Source of the DNA: Streptomyces misionensis
Lineage (GTDB): Bacteria > Actinomycetota > Actinomycetes > Streptomycetales > Streptomycetaceae
Length of the DNA: 64,000 bases
Reading direction: 5' to 3'
Assembly: GCF_900104815.1 (NCBI RefSeq)
Contig: NZ_FNTD01000004.1
Span: 3,922,501-3,986,500 of the forward strand
Shown here: one piece after another, positions 1-9,198 of the stretch
Numbering within the stretch: position 1 is the stretch's first letter
Layout of the letters: each line of letters begins with the position of its first letter
Translations under genes and position numbers: made by a program
Notes under the pieces: generated by a model
Told to the model about the DNA's origin: nothing
Seen by the model: the letters and a program-made list of their open reading frames with translations, nothing else
The model's database searches: none

Positions 1-563
1 GCGGCGGCCGCCTCCACCGCGCCCGTCCCCTTGCCCTGGACGTCCCCGACCAGCACCCGGGTGCCGTACGGCCCGGGCTGGATGTCATAGAAATCGCCTC
101 CGACCTGCGCCTCCACGTCGGCGGGGAAGTACGCGCCCGCCTGTTCGAGGCCCGCCCAGCGCTCGGGCAGCGGGCGCAGCACGGCCCGTACCGTGGCCGC
201 CGCGACGTCCTCCATGCGCAGCATGTGCCGCTCCTGCCGCACCCGCAGGGCCGAGACCACCGTGGCCAGCGCACCGCCGAGCGCGACCAGGAGGAAGTCG
301 GCGAAGCCCGCCCGGTACTGGTTCGGCCAGGCGTTGTCCACCAGCACGTACGCCACCAGCGAGACCACGCAGAAGCAGGCCGTGGTGCGCACCCCGCAGA
401 TCGCGGCGGCGATGCCGGGCACCAGCACGATCCAGGAGACGAACCGGTACTCCGCGTCGGTGTTGAAGTCCAGCAGCACGATGCCGACGAGCAGCAGCAG
501 CGGCAGCAGCCAGGCGTAACCCTGCCCGCAGAGCCGCCGCCGGCGGTGCCGCTCGTACGTCAT
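1..563 (-). CDS. SpoIIE/PP2C-family protein phosphatase, N-terminal part (cut by window edge)
   Basis: Only the first 187 residues lie in the window. They show an N-terminal membrane domain of about four hydrophobic segments (residues ~15-105), a short helical linker, then the beginning of a SpoIIE-type phosphatase domain with the motifs QVGGDFYDI and VGDVQGKGTGA, which carry the first metal-binding aspartates of this PP2C family. The family dephosphorylates anti-anti-sigma factors (STAS proteins) in partner-switching control of sigma factors; the specific partner cannot be inferred. The ATG at 563 is chosen; a GTG three codons upstream (572) is an alternative. The gene is divergent from the small membrane protein gene at 753. 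Confidence 0.9.
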   Translation of the reverse strand, partial: MTYERHRRRRLCGQGYAWLLPLLLLVGIVLLDFNTDAEYRFVSWIVLVPGIAAAICGVRTTACFCVVSLVAYVLVDNAWPNQYRAGFADFLLVALGGALATVVSALRVRQERHMLRMEDVAAATVRAVLRPLPERWAGLEQAGAYFPADVEAQVGGDFYDIQPGPYGTRVLVGDVQGKGTGAVEAAA

Positions 564-752
564 CCGGTTCACATCGGCCGAGTCTCCAGGTTCGGTCGAC
601 AAACACGGGAAGAGGGACACGCATCCGGGCACCCGTGCTCCGGACCCGCGGGACGGCCCGGGCCGCCCGGGGTTCCGCCGTCCGAGTTGCCGGGGCGGGC
701 GCACAGGTGTGCATTGGAAGGCGAACGGGGGCGAGGAGAGAGGAGTGCTCAC

Positions 753-1235
753 ATGACCCATGCGGCACCCGCACCCGGTGGCATCCCCCGGCGCGCCCCG
801 GCGCCCGAGGTGCAGGCCGCCACCTCCCCCGACCAGCGCCGTACCCCCGATGTCTTCGACGCCCGCACCCACCGGATCGGCCGGATCGCGGTCCCGGTGG
901 TGCTGGGCCTGATCTACGGCTTCTGGGTCGCGGAGATGAACCGCGACGGCGGCCCGGTCACCGGCTGGAACCTGCTGCTGGCCTTCGCCAGCTTCCTCGT
1001 CTTCACCGTGCTGTGCCTCGCCCTGCTGGCGCTGGCCCCACGGATGATCCGGGAGGTGCACGCGCTGCTGTGGACGGCGTTCGTCGGCTGCGCGTTCGGC
1101 TTCCTGTACAGCCAGGCCGGCCACTCCGTCGCCCGGACCGTGCTGATGTCGCTGCTGGTCGCGGCGGCCACCTTCATCGTCTTCTTCTACCGGTACTACA
1201 CCCGCGAGGACGCCTTCGGACGGCGGATCCGCTGA
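753..1235 (+). CDS. Small integral membrane protein, four predicted TM segments
   Basis: This 160-residue protein has a hydrophilic, Ala/Pro-rich head of about 50 residues followed by four hydrophobic segments (about residues 50-68, 75-98, 106-124 and 132-148), ending in a basic RR-I-R tail. A purine-rich ribosome-binding site (GAGGAGAGAGGAG) precedes the ATG. I do not recognise a characterised family; it looks like a small Streptomyces membrane protein conserved beside other membrane genes. It is divergent from the SpoIIE phosphatase gene. No catalytic motif is visible, so no function is proposed. Confidence 0.8.
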   Translation: MTHAAPAPGGIPRRAPAPEVQAATSPDQRRTPDVFDARTHRIGRIAVPVVLGLIYGFWVAEMNRDGGPVTGWNLLLAFASFLVFTVLCLALLALAPRMIREVHALLWTAFVGCAFGFLYSQAGHSVARTVLMSLLVAAATFIVFFYRYYTREDAFGRRIR

Positions 1236-1302
1236 GGCCGCGTCCCCGTGCGGCGGTCGCCCGGACGGGCGCCCCCCGGTAGCGTCCCGGCCCCGCCGGC
1301 CG

Positions 1303-2250
1303 TTGCCTGAAAGGGTGCCGCAACGCCTCAGGAGCGCCCTGTCGGCCGTACTGATCACCCTGTCCTGCCTGCTCGTGCCGTTCGGCGCGCTGGCGGTCTG
1401 GGCGGCGTACGGGCTCACCGACACGGGCCGGTACGTCACCACGATGGCCCCGCTCGCCACCGACCCGGACGTGCGGGAGGCCGTCGCGAACGCGGTCGGG
1501 GACAGCCTGCTCCACGAGGTGGACCACCGGCTGGACGTCGGCCCGCTGCGGGGCTCCGTCCGCCCGTTCGTGCACGACGCGGTGCGCTCCTTCACCCAGA
1601 CCGAGGCCTTCCGGCTGGCCTGGGACACCGGCAACCGGGTCACTCACGACGCGGTGCTGCGGGCGCTGCGCGACGACCGCGACGACGCGGCCGCCGAGCC
1701 GGTCACCGTCGACCTCGCCCCCGTCACCGCCCAGGTCAAACAGCAGCTCAGCGACGAGCACATACCGCTCGCCGCCCGTATCCCGGTGCAGCACACCACT
1801 GTCGCCGTGCTCCCGGCCGACGAACTGACGTCGCTCCGAAAGGGGTTCCACGTGCTCGAAGTCGCCGGATTCTGGCTGCCGGTGGCGGCCGTGGCCTTCG
1901 CGGCCGCGGGCATCGCCCTGGCCGTCCGCCGCCGCCGGGCCATCGCCGCGACCGCGCTGGGCACCGCCCTCGGCGGCGCGCTGCTCGGTCTCGCCGTGGC
2001 GATCGGCCGCCGCCTCACCCTCGCCGACCTGCCCGCCGACGTGCCCCGCCCGGCCGCCGGCGCCGTCTACGACGCCCTGACCGGCACCCTGCGCACGGTC
2101 TCCTGGCTGCTGCTCGGCCTCGGCCTCACGGTGGCCCTCACCACCTGGCTGACCCGGAATCTGCGCCCCGCCCGCCTCGTGCGACGGTGGCGAGGGTCTC
2201 CAGAGCCCGCGCCAGCACCGGCTCCGGAACCGAACCGAGCCCAAGCCTGA
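1303..2250 (+). CDS. Membrane protein with N-terminal TM and C-terminal TM bundle, unknown function
   Basis: This 315-residue protein begins with one TM segment (about residues 13-35), followed by a roughly 140-residue extracytoplasmic-looking helical region (TGRYVTTMAPLATDPDVREA...), then three more hydrophobic segments (about 185-205, 215-235 and 265-290) and a Pro/Ala-rich tail. Actinobacterial integral membrane proteins with this arrangement are common but uncharacterised. The start used is TTG at 1303; GTG at 1315 is equally possible because neither has a convincing ribosome-binding site. The 3' end overlaps the convergent MocR-type gene by 113 bp, which suggests antisense transcription at the ends of both genes. 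Confidence 0.75.
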   Translation: MPERVPQRLRSALSAVLITLSCLLVPFGALAVWAAYGLTDTGRYVTTMAPLATDPDVREAVANAVGDSLLHEVDHRLDVGPLRGSVRPFVHDAVRSFTQTEAFRLAWDTGNRVTHDAVLRALRDDRDDAAAEPVTVDLAPVTAQVKQQLSDEHIPLAARIPVQHTTVAVLPADELTSLRKGFHVLEVAGFWLPVAAVAFAAAGIALAVRRRRAIAATALGTALGGALLGLAVAIGRRLTLADLPADVPRPAAGAVYDALTGTLRTVSWLLLGLGLTVALTTWLTRNLRPARLVRRWRGSPEPAPAPAPEPNRAQA

Positions 2251-3505
2251 CCGCGTCCGGGGCGCGGCCGGGCCCCACCGAGAAGGCCGTACCGGGCGTG
2301 ACCGCGATCCCGTGTTCGCGCGCGGCCGCCGTGAAGGTGTCCGCGCGCCACGGCGCGGGCAGCTGCCACCAGGCGAAACCGGCGGCCGGGTCGGAGCGCA
2401 CCGCGAAGCCGGCCAGCTTCTCGGCGACCAGCCGCTGCCGGCGCGCCGCGTCCCGCCGCTTGGCGGCCACCAGCCGGTCCACGGTTCCCTCGGCGAGCCA
2501 GCGCACGGCCGCCGCCAGCGCGAACCCGCCCGCGTTCCACCCCCCGGCCCGGACGGCCCGCGCCACCGCCTCGCCCCGCCCCCGCGGTACGACGACGAAC
2601 CCGACGGTGAGACCGGGCGCGACCCGCTTGGACAGCCCGTCCACGAGGTGGACGAGGTCCGGCGCGAGCGCGGCCAGCGGCGGGACCCGGTGCGGCCCCG
2701 GCTCCAGGAAGGACCAGATCCGGTCCTCGACGACCGGTATCCCCAGCCTGTGGACGACGTCCGCCAGCTCGGCCCGCCGGGGTGCGCCCATGGTCAGCGC
2801 GGTCGGGTTGTGCAGGGTCGGCTGGAGGTAGAGGGCGGCCAGCGGCGCGGTGCGGTGGACGGTGGCGACGGACTGCGGGCGGACGCCCTCCTCGTCCATG
2901 GCGAGCGGCACCAGACTCAGCCCGAGCCGGCCGGCGATCTCCTTGACCAGCGGATAGGTGAGCGGCTCCACCCCGACCCGGTCGCCGGGGCGGGCCAGCG
3001 AGGCGAGCGCGGCGGCGATCGCCTGCCGGCCGTTGCCGGTGAACAGGATCCGCGCCGGGTCGGCGCGCACCCCGCCCTCGTCGAGCAGCGCGGCGAACGC
3101 CTCCCGCGCGGCCGGCGTACCGGCGGCCCCGGCCGGCCGCAGCGCATCCCCGAGCGCGTCCGGCCGCAGCAGCGGCGCGAGCGACCGGGCCAGCGCCTCC
3201 GACTGCCCCGCCGCCTCCGGGTAGTTCAGCTCCAGGTTCACCGGCGGTGCCCCGGCCGCCGCCTCGGTCAGTGCGTGTCCCGGCTGTCCGTCCGGGGCGG
3301 TGGCCCGCACGAAGGTGCCCCGCCCGACCTCGCCCACCACCAGCCCCCGGCGCACGAGTTCGGCGTACACCCGCCCCGCCGTGGAGGGCGCGAGCCCGTG
3401 CCGCCGCGCGAAGGCACGCTGCGGCGGCAGCCGCTGCCCCGGCCGCAGCCGCCCGCTCGCGATGTCGGCGGCTATCCGGTCGGCGATCCGCCGAAAGTCG
3501 TTCAT
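2138..3505 (-). CDS. MocR-type regulator (GntR wHTH fused to aminotransferase-like domain)
   Basis: The 455-residue protein has a GntR-type winged helix at residues 1-70 (ASGRLRPGQRLPPQRAFARRH region) fused to a fold-type I PLP-dependent aminotransferase-like domain. The PLP lysine lies in HLVDGLSKRVAPG, and a GNGRQ substrate/PLP-phosphate loop is visible. MocR proteins such as PdxR and GabR use PLP or its aldimines as effectors and usually bind directly repeated half-sites in the promoter they share with a divergent gene. That fits here: the alpha/beta-hydrolase gene starts 99 bp away in the opposite direction, and an 11-bp direct repeat lies between them. The ATG at 3505 is preceded by weak purines (AGGGGG) on the coding strand. 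Effector and regulated pathway are unknown. Confidence 0.9.
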   Translation of the reverse strand: MNDFRRIADRIAADIASGRLRPGQRLPPQRAFARRHGLAPSTAGRVYAELVRRGLVVGEVGRGTFVRATAPDGQPGHALTEAAAGAPPVNLELNYPEAAGQSEALARSLAPLLRPDALGDALRPAGAAGTPAAREAFAALLDEGGVRADPARILFTGNGRQAIAAALASLARPGDRVGVEPLTYPLVKEIAGRLGLSLVPLAMDEEGVRPQSVATVHRTAPLAALYLQPTLHNPTALTMGAPRRAELADVVHRLGIPVVEDRIWSFLEPGPHRVPPLAALAPDLVHLVDGLSKRVAPGLTVGFVVVPRGRGEAVARAVRAGGWNAGGFALAAAVRWLAEGTVDRLVAAKRRDAARRQRLVAEKLAGFAVRSDPAAGFAWWQLPAPWRADTFTAAAREHGIAVTPGTAFSVGPGRAPDAVRLGLGSVPEPVLARALETLATVARGGRGADSGSARW

Positions 3506-3543
3506 CGGTCCCCCTGTTGGTCTGGCGCGTCGGCCGAGCCGCG

Positions 3544-3577
3544 ATTGCACCGAGGGCAAAGATCTTATTGCACCGAG
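3544..3577. promoter_or_regulatory. Direct repeat ATTGCACCGAG x2, probable MocR operator
   Basis: ATTGCACCGAG occurs at 3544-3554 and again at 3567-3577, 23 bp apart start to start, or about two helical turns. MocR regulators typically bind such tandem half-sites. The second copy includes TTGCAC (3568-3573), which with TAGGGT (3592-3597, 18-bp spacer) makes a plausible promoter for the hydrolase gene at 3605; transcription would then be leaderless or nearly so. The second copy is also part of a short inverted repeat, TTGC-N5-GCAA (3568-3580). Confidence 0.6.
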
Positions 3578-3604
3578 CAATTGGGCCCGCCTAGGGTCGA
3601 TCAC

Positions 3605-4396
3605 ATGCCCCCGTACCTCGCGTTCACCGACAAATGCCATGATTCCGCTTCCGCCGGCTGCCCCCTGGTGCTGATCCACGGGCACCCCTTCGACCGCACG
3701 ATGTGGGACCCGCAGGTGGCGGAGTTCTCCGCCGGCCGCCGGGTCGTCGCCCCCGACCTGCGCGGCTACGGCGCCTCACCGGTCACTCCCGGCAAGGTCC
3801 CGCTCTCCCGCCACGCCGAGGACGTGGCCGAACTCCTCGACTTCCTGGGCGTGGACACCTTCGTGCTGGCCGGGCTGTCGATGGGCGGCCAGATCGCCAT
3901 GGAGTGCCACGACCGCTTCGGCGACCGGATCCGGGGACTGGTCCTCGCGGACACCTTCGCCGAGCCGGAGACCCCCGAGGGCGTACGGAACCGCAACGCG
4001 ATGGCGGACCGGCTGCTCGCGGAGGGGATGCGCGGCTACGCCGACGAGGTGCTGGACCGCATGATCGCGCCGTACGCCCGCGCGGAGGTCAAGGCGCACG
4101 TCCACGGCATGATGACCGCGACGGCCCCGCGGGGCGCGGCGGCGTCCCTGCGCGGGCGGGCCGAACGCCCCGACTACCGGGGCCTGCTGACACGGGTGGC
4201 GGTCCCCGCGCTGGTGGTGGTGGGTGCCGACGACACCTACACGCCCGTCGCCGACGCCGAGTCCCTGGCGCGATTGCTCCCCGACTCCACCCTGGAGGTC
4301 GTCGAAGGGGCGGCCCATCTGCCCAATCTGGAGCGGCCCGAGGAGTTCAACCGGGTGCTGGGGGATTTCCTGGCACGCGTCGACGGTGCGCCGTGA
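3605..4396 (+). CDS. Alpha/beta-hydrolase
   Basis: This 263-residue protein has the classic alpha/beta-hydrolase features: an oxyanion-hole HGHPF motif (about residues 25-29), nucleophile elbow GLSMGG with Ser92, an acid at Asp209/210 (GADDTYTP) and the catalytic His238 (GAAHLPN). There is no signal peptide, so it is cytoplasmic. It is closest in look to the general 3-oxoadipate enol-lactonase/haloperoxidase-like group, but the substrate cannot be read from sequence. It is transcribed away from the MocR gene and is probably its regulated target. The ATG at 3605 lies only about 8 nt after the putative -10 hexamer, so a leaderless mRNA is likely. Confidence 0.88.
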   Translation: MPPYLAFTDKCHDSASAGCPLVLIHGHPFDRTMWDPQVAEFSAGRRVVAPDLRGYGASPVTPGKVPLSRHAEDVAELLDFLGVDTFVLAGLSMGGQIAMECHDRFGDRIRGLVLADTFAEPETPEGVRNRNAMADRLLAEGMRGYADEVLDRMIAPYARAEVKAHVHGMMTATAPRGAAASLRGRAERPDYRGLLTRVAVPALVVVGADDTYTPVADAESLARLLPDSTLEVVEGAAHLPNLERPEEFNRVLGDFLARVDGAP

Positions 4397-4494
4397 GGGT
4401 TCGGGGCCACACCGCGGACATCCAGGGCCGCTAACCTTACGTGTCCGTCCTGGCCAGCGATTGACGGTGTCACCTCACGCGAAGGGTTGCACAC

Positions 4495-6429
4495 ATGGGC
4501 ATTCTCACTCTCCTGCGGAACGCATTCGGCCGCTCACGCAAGTCCCGAGCCGCCGAGGCAGAGGGTGCGACGGCCCAACCCTCGGCCGCGCCGGCGCAGT
4601 CGGTCGAATCGGTGGAGCCGGTGGAGCCGGTTGCGGCCGAGCCGGCGCCGGCGGTCCCGGAACCCCGCGACCCGGTCGCTCCCGAGCCGACGGCGACGGT
4701 CCCCGAGCCCCGCGACTCCTCCGCCGGCGAACACGAGCTGGTGTCCGCCGCCTTCGACAAGGTCCGGGTACCGAACCCCTCGACCCCGGCGGACGACGCA
4801 CCCGACGCGTCGACCACCGAGACGGACACGGGGGTCGGGGCCAAGGGTGACGCCGAGTCCGAGGCGAAGGCGGAGGCCGAGGTCGACGCCGTTGCCGGGG
4901 CGGAGGCGGAGGACGACGCCGAGGCAGGTACGCAGGCCGACACCGACACCGACACCGAGGCGAAGGCGGACGCGCCTGTCGAGGACGACGCCGTTGCCGA
5001 GGCCGAGCGGGAGACCGAGGCGGAGGCCGACGCCGAGGCCGAGGCGGACGCCGTGACGGCTGCCGAGGGCGAGTCCGAGCCGACCGGCGAGACCGAGGCG
5101 GAGGTGACCGCTGAGGCGGAGGCCGACACCGAGGCGGCGGAACCCGAGGCCGACGCCGAGACCAGCGCCGAGGCGCAGGTCGAAGAAGCACCGACGGCGG
5201 AACCCGCACCGGCGCCGGAAGCACCGGCGGAGGAGGTGGCCCCGGAAAACGTGGACGCCCCGGCGGCCATGCCTGAGGCGTCGGAGGCCGAGGCCGCCCC
5301 CGCGGAGCCGACGCAGACCGCGGACGCGGAGTCGGTCACCGAGACCGAGGCGTCTTCGGAGCCGGCCACCGAGGAGGAGCCCGCCGCGGCCGAGCCGGAA
5401 GCGGCGGCCACCGCCGAAGCCGAGCCCACCGAGGAGACCGCCGCCGAGGCCGAAGCCGTTCCGGCGTCGGAGGCCGCACCCGCCGAGACGGAACCGGAGC
5501 CGGCAGCCGCCGAAGCCGAGCCCGCCGCGGCCGAGCCGGAAGCGGCGACCACCGAAGCCGCCGCGCCCGCCCAGGAAAACGCCACCCCCGACGCCGAGAC
5601 CGAGCCGGAGACGGAAGCCGCACCCGCCGAGACGGAACCGGAGCCCGCAGCCGCCGAAACCGAGCCGGAGGCGGCACCCGCCGAGACGGCCTCCGAAGCC
5701 GCACCCGCGGAGCCCGCGCCCGCCCAGGAAGCCGTCGCCTCCGACAGCGAGCCCGCCGGGCCCACCGAGCCGGTCGCACCGGAGGCACCCGCCGACGATG
5801 CCGGTCGCGCCGCCGCCACTCCCCTCCCCGCCGTCCAGGCCGCCGCCCCCGCCCTCGCCACGGCCTACACCGCCGCCGTCGAGCCGCTCGCGAAGACCGA
5901 CCTCACCGGAACCCGCGCGAAGCTCTACCTCGTGCTGGACCGCTCCGCCAGCATGCGGCCGTACTACAAGGACGGCTCCGCGCAGGCCCTCGCCGACCAG
6001 GCCCTCGCCCTCGCGGCCCACCTGGACCCCGAGACCACGGTCCACACCGTCTTCTTCTCCACCGAGGTCGACGGCACCACCGAGCTGACCCTCGCCCCGG
6101 ACCACGCGACGAGGATCGACGACGTCCACGCGGGCCTCGGCCGGATGGGCCGGACCAGCTACCACGCCGCCGTGGAAGCCGTACTCGCCCACTACGACGA
6201 GCACGTCGCCCCCGGCACGCCTGCGCTGGTGGTGTTCCAGACCGACGGCGCCCCGGACGCCAAGACGCCCGCGACCCAGGCCCTCGTCGCCGCGGCGGAG
6301 AGCCACCCCACGGTCTTCTTCTCCTTCGTCGCGTTCGGTGAGCACGACAACAAGGCGTTCGACTACCTGCGCAAGCTGAAGACCCCCAACACCGCCTTCT
6401 TCCACGCGGGCCCCACCCCCGCGAGCTGA
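4495..6429 (+). CDS. VWA-domain protein with long Ala/Glu-rich low-complexity region; C-terminus probably frameshifted
   Basis: The 644-residue reading has a basic N-terminus, then about 430 residues of extremely Ala/Glu/Pro-rich acidic sequence made of degenerate [12 protein letters not shown] repeats, and a C-terminal von Willebrand A domain (from about residue 475). Its MIDAS motif is D482-x-S-x-S (DRSAS), with the later metal-site residues in MGRTSYH and FQTDGAPD. Such VWA modules belong to the TerY/TerF-like tellurite/stress group in Streptomyces. The frame ends at 6429 right after a run of five C (6416-6420). In the next frame, 18 further residues ([18 protein letters not shown], stop at 6474-6476) continue the typical C-terminus of the family, so one C is probably missing. 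The protein is therefore either mildly truncated or a sequencing artefact. Confidence 0.85.
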   Translation: MGILTLLRNAFGRSRKSRAAEAEGATAQPSAAPAQSVESVEPVEPVAAEPAPAVPEPRDPVAPEPTATVPEPRDSSAGEHELVSAAFDKVRVPNPSTPADDAPDASTTETDTGVGAKGDAESEAKAEAEVDAVAGAEAEDDAEAGTQADTDTDTEAKADAPVEDDAVAEAERETEAEADAEAEADAVTAAEGESEPTGETEAEVTAEAEADTEAAEPEADAETSAEAQVEEAPTAEPAPAPEAPAEEVAPENVDAPAAMPEASEAEAAPAEPTQTADAESVTETEASSEPATEEEPAAAEPEAAATAEAEPTEETAAEAEAVPASEAAPAETEPEPAAAEAEPAAAEPEAATTEAAAPAQENATPDAETEPETEAAPAETEPEPAAAETEPEAAPAETASEAAPAEPAPAQEAVASDSEPAGPTEPVAPEAPADDAGRAAATPLPAVQAAAPALATAYTAAVEPLAKTDLTGTRAKLYLVLDRSASMRPYYKDGSAQALADQALALAAHLDPETTVHTVFFSTEVDGTTELTLAPDHATRIDDVHAGLGRMGRTSYHAAVEAVLAHYDEHVAPGTPALVVFQTDGAPDAKTPATQALVAAAESHPTVFFSFVAFGEHDNKAFDYLRKLKTPNTAFFHAGPTPAS

Positions 6430-6612
6430 CGGACGCGGAGCTGTACGAGGGCGTACTCGCCACCTGGCGGCCGTGATCACGCCGTAGTCCCGGCCCGCCC
6501 CGTCCAGCCACCGGCCGCCCCCTTCCCACCCTGTAAAACGGGAAGCGGGCGGCCCACCTGTCTCGGCTACCATTTCAAGGTTCGTAAAACAACCCGACCT
6601 GGGAGCAGCCGG

Positions 6613-8328
6613 ATGGCTCGACACCTCATCACCAGCGCCCTTCCGTACATCAACGGGATCAAGCACCTGGGCAACATGGTGGGGTCCATGCTCCCGGCGG
6701 ACGTGTACTCCCGGTACCTCCGCCAGCGCGGCCACGACGTCCTCTACATCTGCGCCACCGACGAGCACGGCACCCCCGCAGAGCTGGCAGCCAAGGAGCA
6801 GGGCCTGCCGGTGGCCGAGTTCTGCGCGCAGGCGCACGACGCCCAGAAGGCCGTCTACGACGGCTTCGCGCTGGCCTTCGACTACTTCGGCCGCAGCTCC
6901 AGCCCGGAGAACCGCGAGATCACCCAGCACTTCGCCCGCAAGCTGAACGAGAACGGCTTCATCGAGGAGCGGGCGATCCGCCAGGTCTACAGCCCGGCCG
7001 ACGGCCGGTTCCTGCCGGACCGCTACGTCGAGGGCACCTGCCCGCACTGCGGCTACGACAAGGCCCGCGGCGACCAGTGCGAGAACTGCACCCGCGTGCT
7101 GGACCCGACCGACCTGATCAACCCGCGCAGCGCGATCTCCGGCTCCACGGACCTGGAGGTCCGCGAGACCAAGCACCTCTTCCTGCTCCAGTCCAAGCTC
7201 CAGCACGAGGTCGAGGAGTGGGTGGCCCGGCATGAGGCCGACTGGCCGCAGCTGGCCGCCTCGATCGCCCGCAAGTGGCTGACCGAGGGCCTGCACGACC
7301 GGGCGATCACCCGTGACCTGGACTGGGGCGTCCCTGTCCCGGCGGACACCTGGCCGGAGCTGGCGGCCGAGGGCAAGGTCTTCTACGTCTGGTTCGACGC
7401 CCCGGTCGAGTACATCGGCGCGACGAAGGAGTGGGCGGACCAGGACCCGGACAACCGGGACTGGAAGTCCTGGTGGTACGACGTCGACACCCAGGTCCGC
7501 TACACGGAGTTCATGGCCAAGGACAACGTCCCGTTCCACACGGTGATGTTCCCGGCCACGGAGCTGGGCGTGCGCGAGCCGTGGAAGAAGGTCGACTACG
7601 TCAAGGCCTTCAACTGGCTGACGTACTACGGAGGCAAGTTCTCCACCTCGCAGAAGCGGGGCGTCTTCACCGACCAGGCCCTCGACATCCTGCCCGCCGA
7701 CTACTGGCGCTACTTCCTGATCGCCAACGCGCCGGAGTCGGACGACTCGTCCTTCACCTGGGAGCACTTCACCGCCACGGTGAACAAGGACCTGGCCGAC
7801 ACCCTCGGCAACTTCGTCAACCGCGTGCTGTCCTTCTCCCGCAAGCGCTTCGGCGACGAGGTCCCGGCCGGCGGCGAGCCGGGCGAGGCGGAGGCGAAGC
7901 TCGGCGAGGAGATCGCGACGCTGCTCGCGGAGTACGAGTCGCAGATGGAGGCCCTCCAGTTCCGCAAGGCCGCGGCCGCTCTGCGCGCCCTGTGGTCGGC
8001 CGGAAACTCCTACCTGGAGGAGAAGGCCCCCTGGCTGGAGATCAAGACCGACAAGGACGGCGCGGCCCTCACCCTGCGCACCGCGATGAACCTCATCCAC
8101 CTCTACGCGGTCGTCTCCGAGCCCCTGATCCCGGCCACCTCGGCGGCCATGCGCGGCGCCTTCGACCTCCCGGCCGACACCGCGACCTGGGTCACCTCGG
8201 ACGAGGCCAAGGCCCTCGCCTCCGTCCCGTCCGGCACCCCCTTCACGGTCCCGCCGGTCCTGTTCGCCAAGCTGACGGACGAGGACCTGGCCACCTACAA
8301 GGAGCGCTTCGGCGGCCAGGAAGGCTGA
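6613..8328 (+). CDS. metG: Methionyl-tRNA synthetase
   Basis: This 571-residue class I aminoacyl-tRNA synthetase charges tRNA(Met) in the cytoplasm. It has the HIGH-type signature at residues 19-22 (HLGN), an inserted zinc knuckle with CPHC near residue 143 and CENC near 156, and the KMSKS-type loop KFSTS at about 342-346, followed by the anticodon-binding helical domain. It lacks the C-terminal tRNA-binding/dimerisation extension found in some bacterial MetG proteins. The start is ATG with GGGAG upstream. A hairpin terminator follows the stop codon. It is the only obvious Met synthetase in the window. Confidence 0.97.
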   Translation: MARHLITSALPYINGIKHLGNMVGSMLPADVYSRYLRQRGHDVLYICATDEHGTPAELAAKEQGLPVAEFCAQAHDAQKAVYDGFALAFDYFGRSSSPENREITQHFARKLNENGFIEERAIRQVYSPADGRFLPDRYVEGTCPHCGYDKARGDQCENCTRVLDPTDLINPRSAISGSTDLEVRETKHLFLLQSKLQHEVEEWVARHEADWPQLAASIARKWLTEGLHDRAITRDLDWGVPVPADTWPELAAEGKVFYVWFDAPVEYIGATKEWADQDPDNRDWKSWWYDVDTQVRYTEFMAKDNVPFHTVMFPATELGVREPWKKVDYVKAFNWLTYYGGKFSTSQKRGVFTDQALDILPADYWRYFLIANAPESDDSSFTWEHFTATVNKDLADTLGNFVNRVLSFSRKRFGDEVPAGGEPGEAEAKLGEEIATLLAEYESQMEALQFRKAAAALRALWSAGNSYLEEKAPWLEIKTDKDGAALTLRTAMNLIHLYAVVSEPLIPATSAAMRGAFDLPADTATWVTSDEAKALASVPSGTPFTVPPVLFAKLTDEDLATYKERFGGQEG

Positions 8329-8358
8329 GCAGGCCCCGCCTGGGAGGCACCTCCACCC

Positions 8359-8394
8359 GAAGGACCCGGAAGCCGCACCGCTCCCGGGTCCTTC
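8359..8394 (+). terminator. Hairpin terminator of metG
   Basis: An 11-bp perfect inverted repeat, GAAGGACCCGG (8359-8369) and CCGGGTCCTTC (8384-8394), with a 14-nt loop lies 30 bp after the metG stop. No T-run follows, as is usual for Streptomyces terminators. Confidence 0.7.
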
Positions 8395-8440
8395 CCGCAT
8401 CCGCCGTCATCGGCGGCCGGTCTGGCAGAGTACGGATGCC

Positions 8441-9142
8441 GTGAACCTTCCCGAACCCCACCGGCGGCTCCTCGCGGACGCCGTCACCGCGGGCGGACCG
8501 TACGGTCTGGTGCTCGCCGGCGGCTACGCCCTCCAGGCGCACGGACTGGTCCGGCGCCCGCACGCCAACGTGGACCTCGCCACCGAGAGCGGCGAGCCCA
8601 TGGACCGCCTCGCCGCTGCCCTCGCCGCCGCCCTGGAGGCGCGCGGCCGTACCGTGCGCCCCGGCGCCGCCACCGAGCGCACCGCGCAGCTGACCGTCAC
8701 CGACCCGCCGACCGGTGAGCCCTGCCTCCTCGCCCTGCACAAGGAGACTCTGTGGGGGCCGCCGGACCTCACCGAGTACGGCCCCACCCTCTGCCTGGAG
8801 GACGCCGTCGGCACGAAGATCCGCGCCCTCTACGACCGGGGCGCGGCCGTCGACCTGATCGACGCCGAAGCGGCGGCCGCCCGTTTCTCCCTGCCCGAGC
8901 TGGAGGAGCTGGGAGGCCGGCACGCCCATGACGTCTTCGACCTGCCCACCCTCCAGTCCCGGCTGACCGGCACGGACTTCTACGCCGACGCCCAGTTCAC
9001 CCGGTACGGCCTGGACGAGGCGGCGCTCACCGAGCTGCGCGCCTGGGCGCAGCGGTGGTCCGACGACATCGCCGAGCGGCTGCTGGAGGACGGTGCCTCA
9101 CCCGACGCGGAAGGCGGGGAGGAAGGGGAAGACCCCGAGTGA
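8441..9142 (+). CDS. AbiEii/AbiGii-like nucleotidyltransferase
   Basis: This 233-residue protein matches the nucleotidyl transferase AbiEii/AbiGii toxin family: a GGYALQAHG motif near residues 27-35, an acidic metal-binding segment (PHANVDLAT) next to it, and the family's later conserved lysine/arginine helix (EDAVGTKIRALYDRGAAVDLID). Characterised AbiEii proteins transfer nucleotides and act as type IV toxins paired with an AbiEi antitoxin. No AbiEi-like gene flanks this one, and single-copy housekeeping-like relatives are common in Streptomyces, so a toxin role is not assumed. GTG at 8441 is used. The acidic tail is poorly conserved-looking. The gene converges on aspS across a strong bidirectional terminator. 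Confidence 0.85.
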   Translation: MNLPEPHRRLLADAVTAGGPYGLVLAGGYALQAHGLVRRPHANVDLATESGEPMDRLAAALAAALEARGRTVRPGAATERTAQLTVTDPPTGEPCLLALHKETLWGPPDLTEYGPTLCLEDAVGTKIRALYDRGAAVDLIDAEAAAARFSLPELEELGGRHAHDVFDLPTLQSRLTGTDFYADAQFTRYGLDEAALTELRAWAQRWSDDIAERLLEDGASPDAEGGEEGEDPE

Positions 9143-9145
9143 CGG

Positions 9146-9182
9146 CGAAACGCCCGGGGCCCCAAGGGCCCCGGGCGTTTCG
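9146..9182. terminator. Bidirectional terminator between the AbiEii-like gene and aspS
   Basis: A perfect 17-bp inverted repeat (arms 9146-9162 and 9166-9182, core CGCCCGGGGCC) with a CAA loop lies between two convergent genes. AAA and TTT flanks within the arms let it work on both strands. Confidence 0.9.
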
Positions 9183-9198
9183 ACGACCACCGGAGGTA

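Noticed and set aside
6477..6612. Possible T-box or other riboswitch upstream of metG
   Set aside because: The 136-bp spacer shows no specifier loop, antiterminator or terminator pairing that I can recognise.
4534..8400. A 1288-codon open frame on the minus strand
   Set aside because: It runs antisense through the VWA gene and metG; its Gly/Arg/Leu-rich repeats are the shadow of GC-rich codons and the acidic repeat region.
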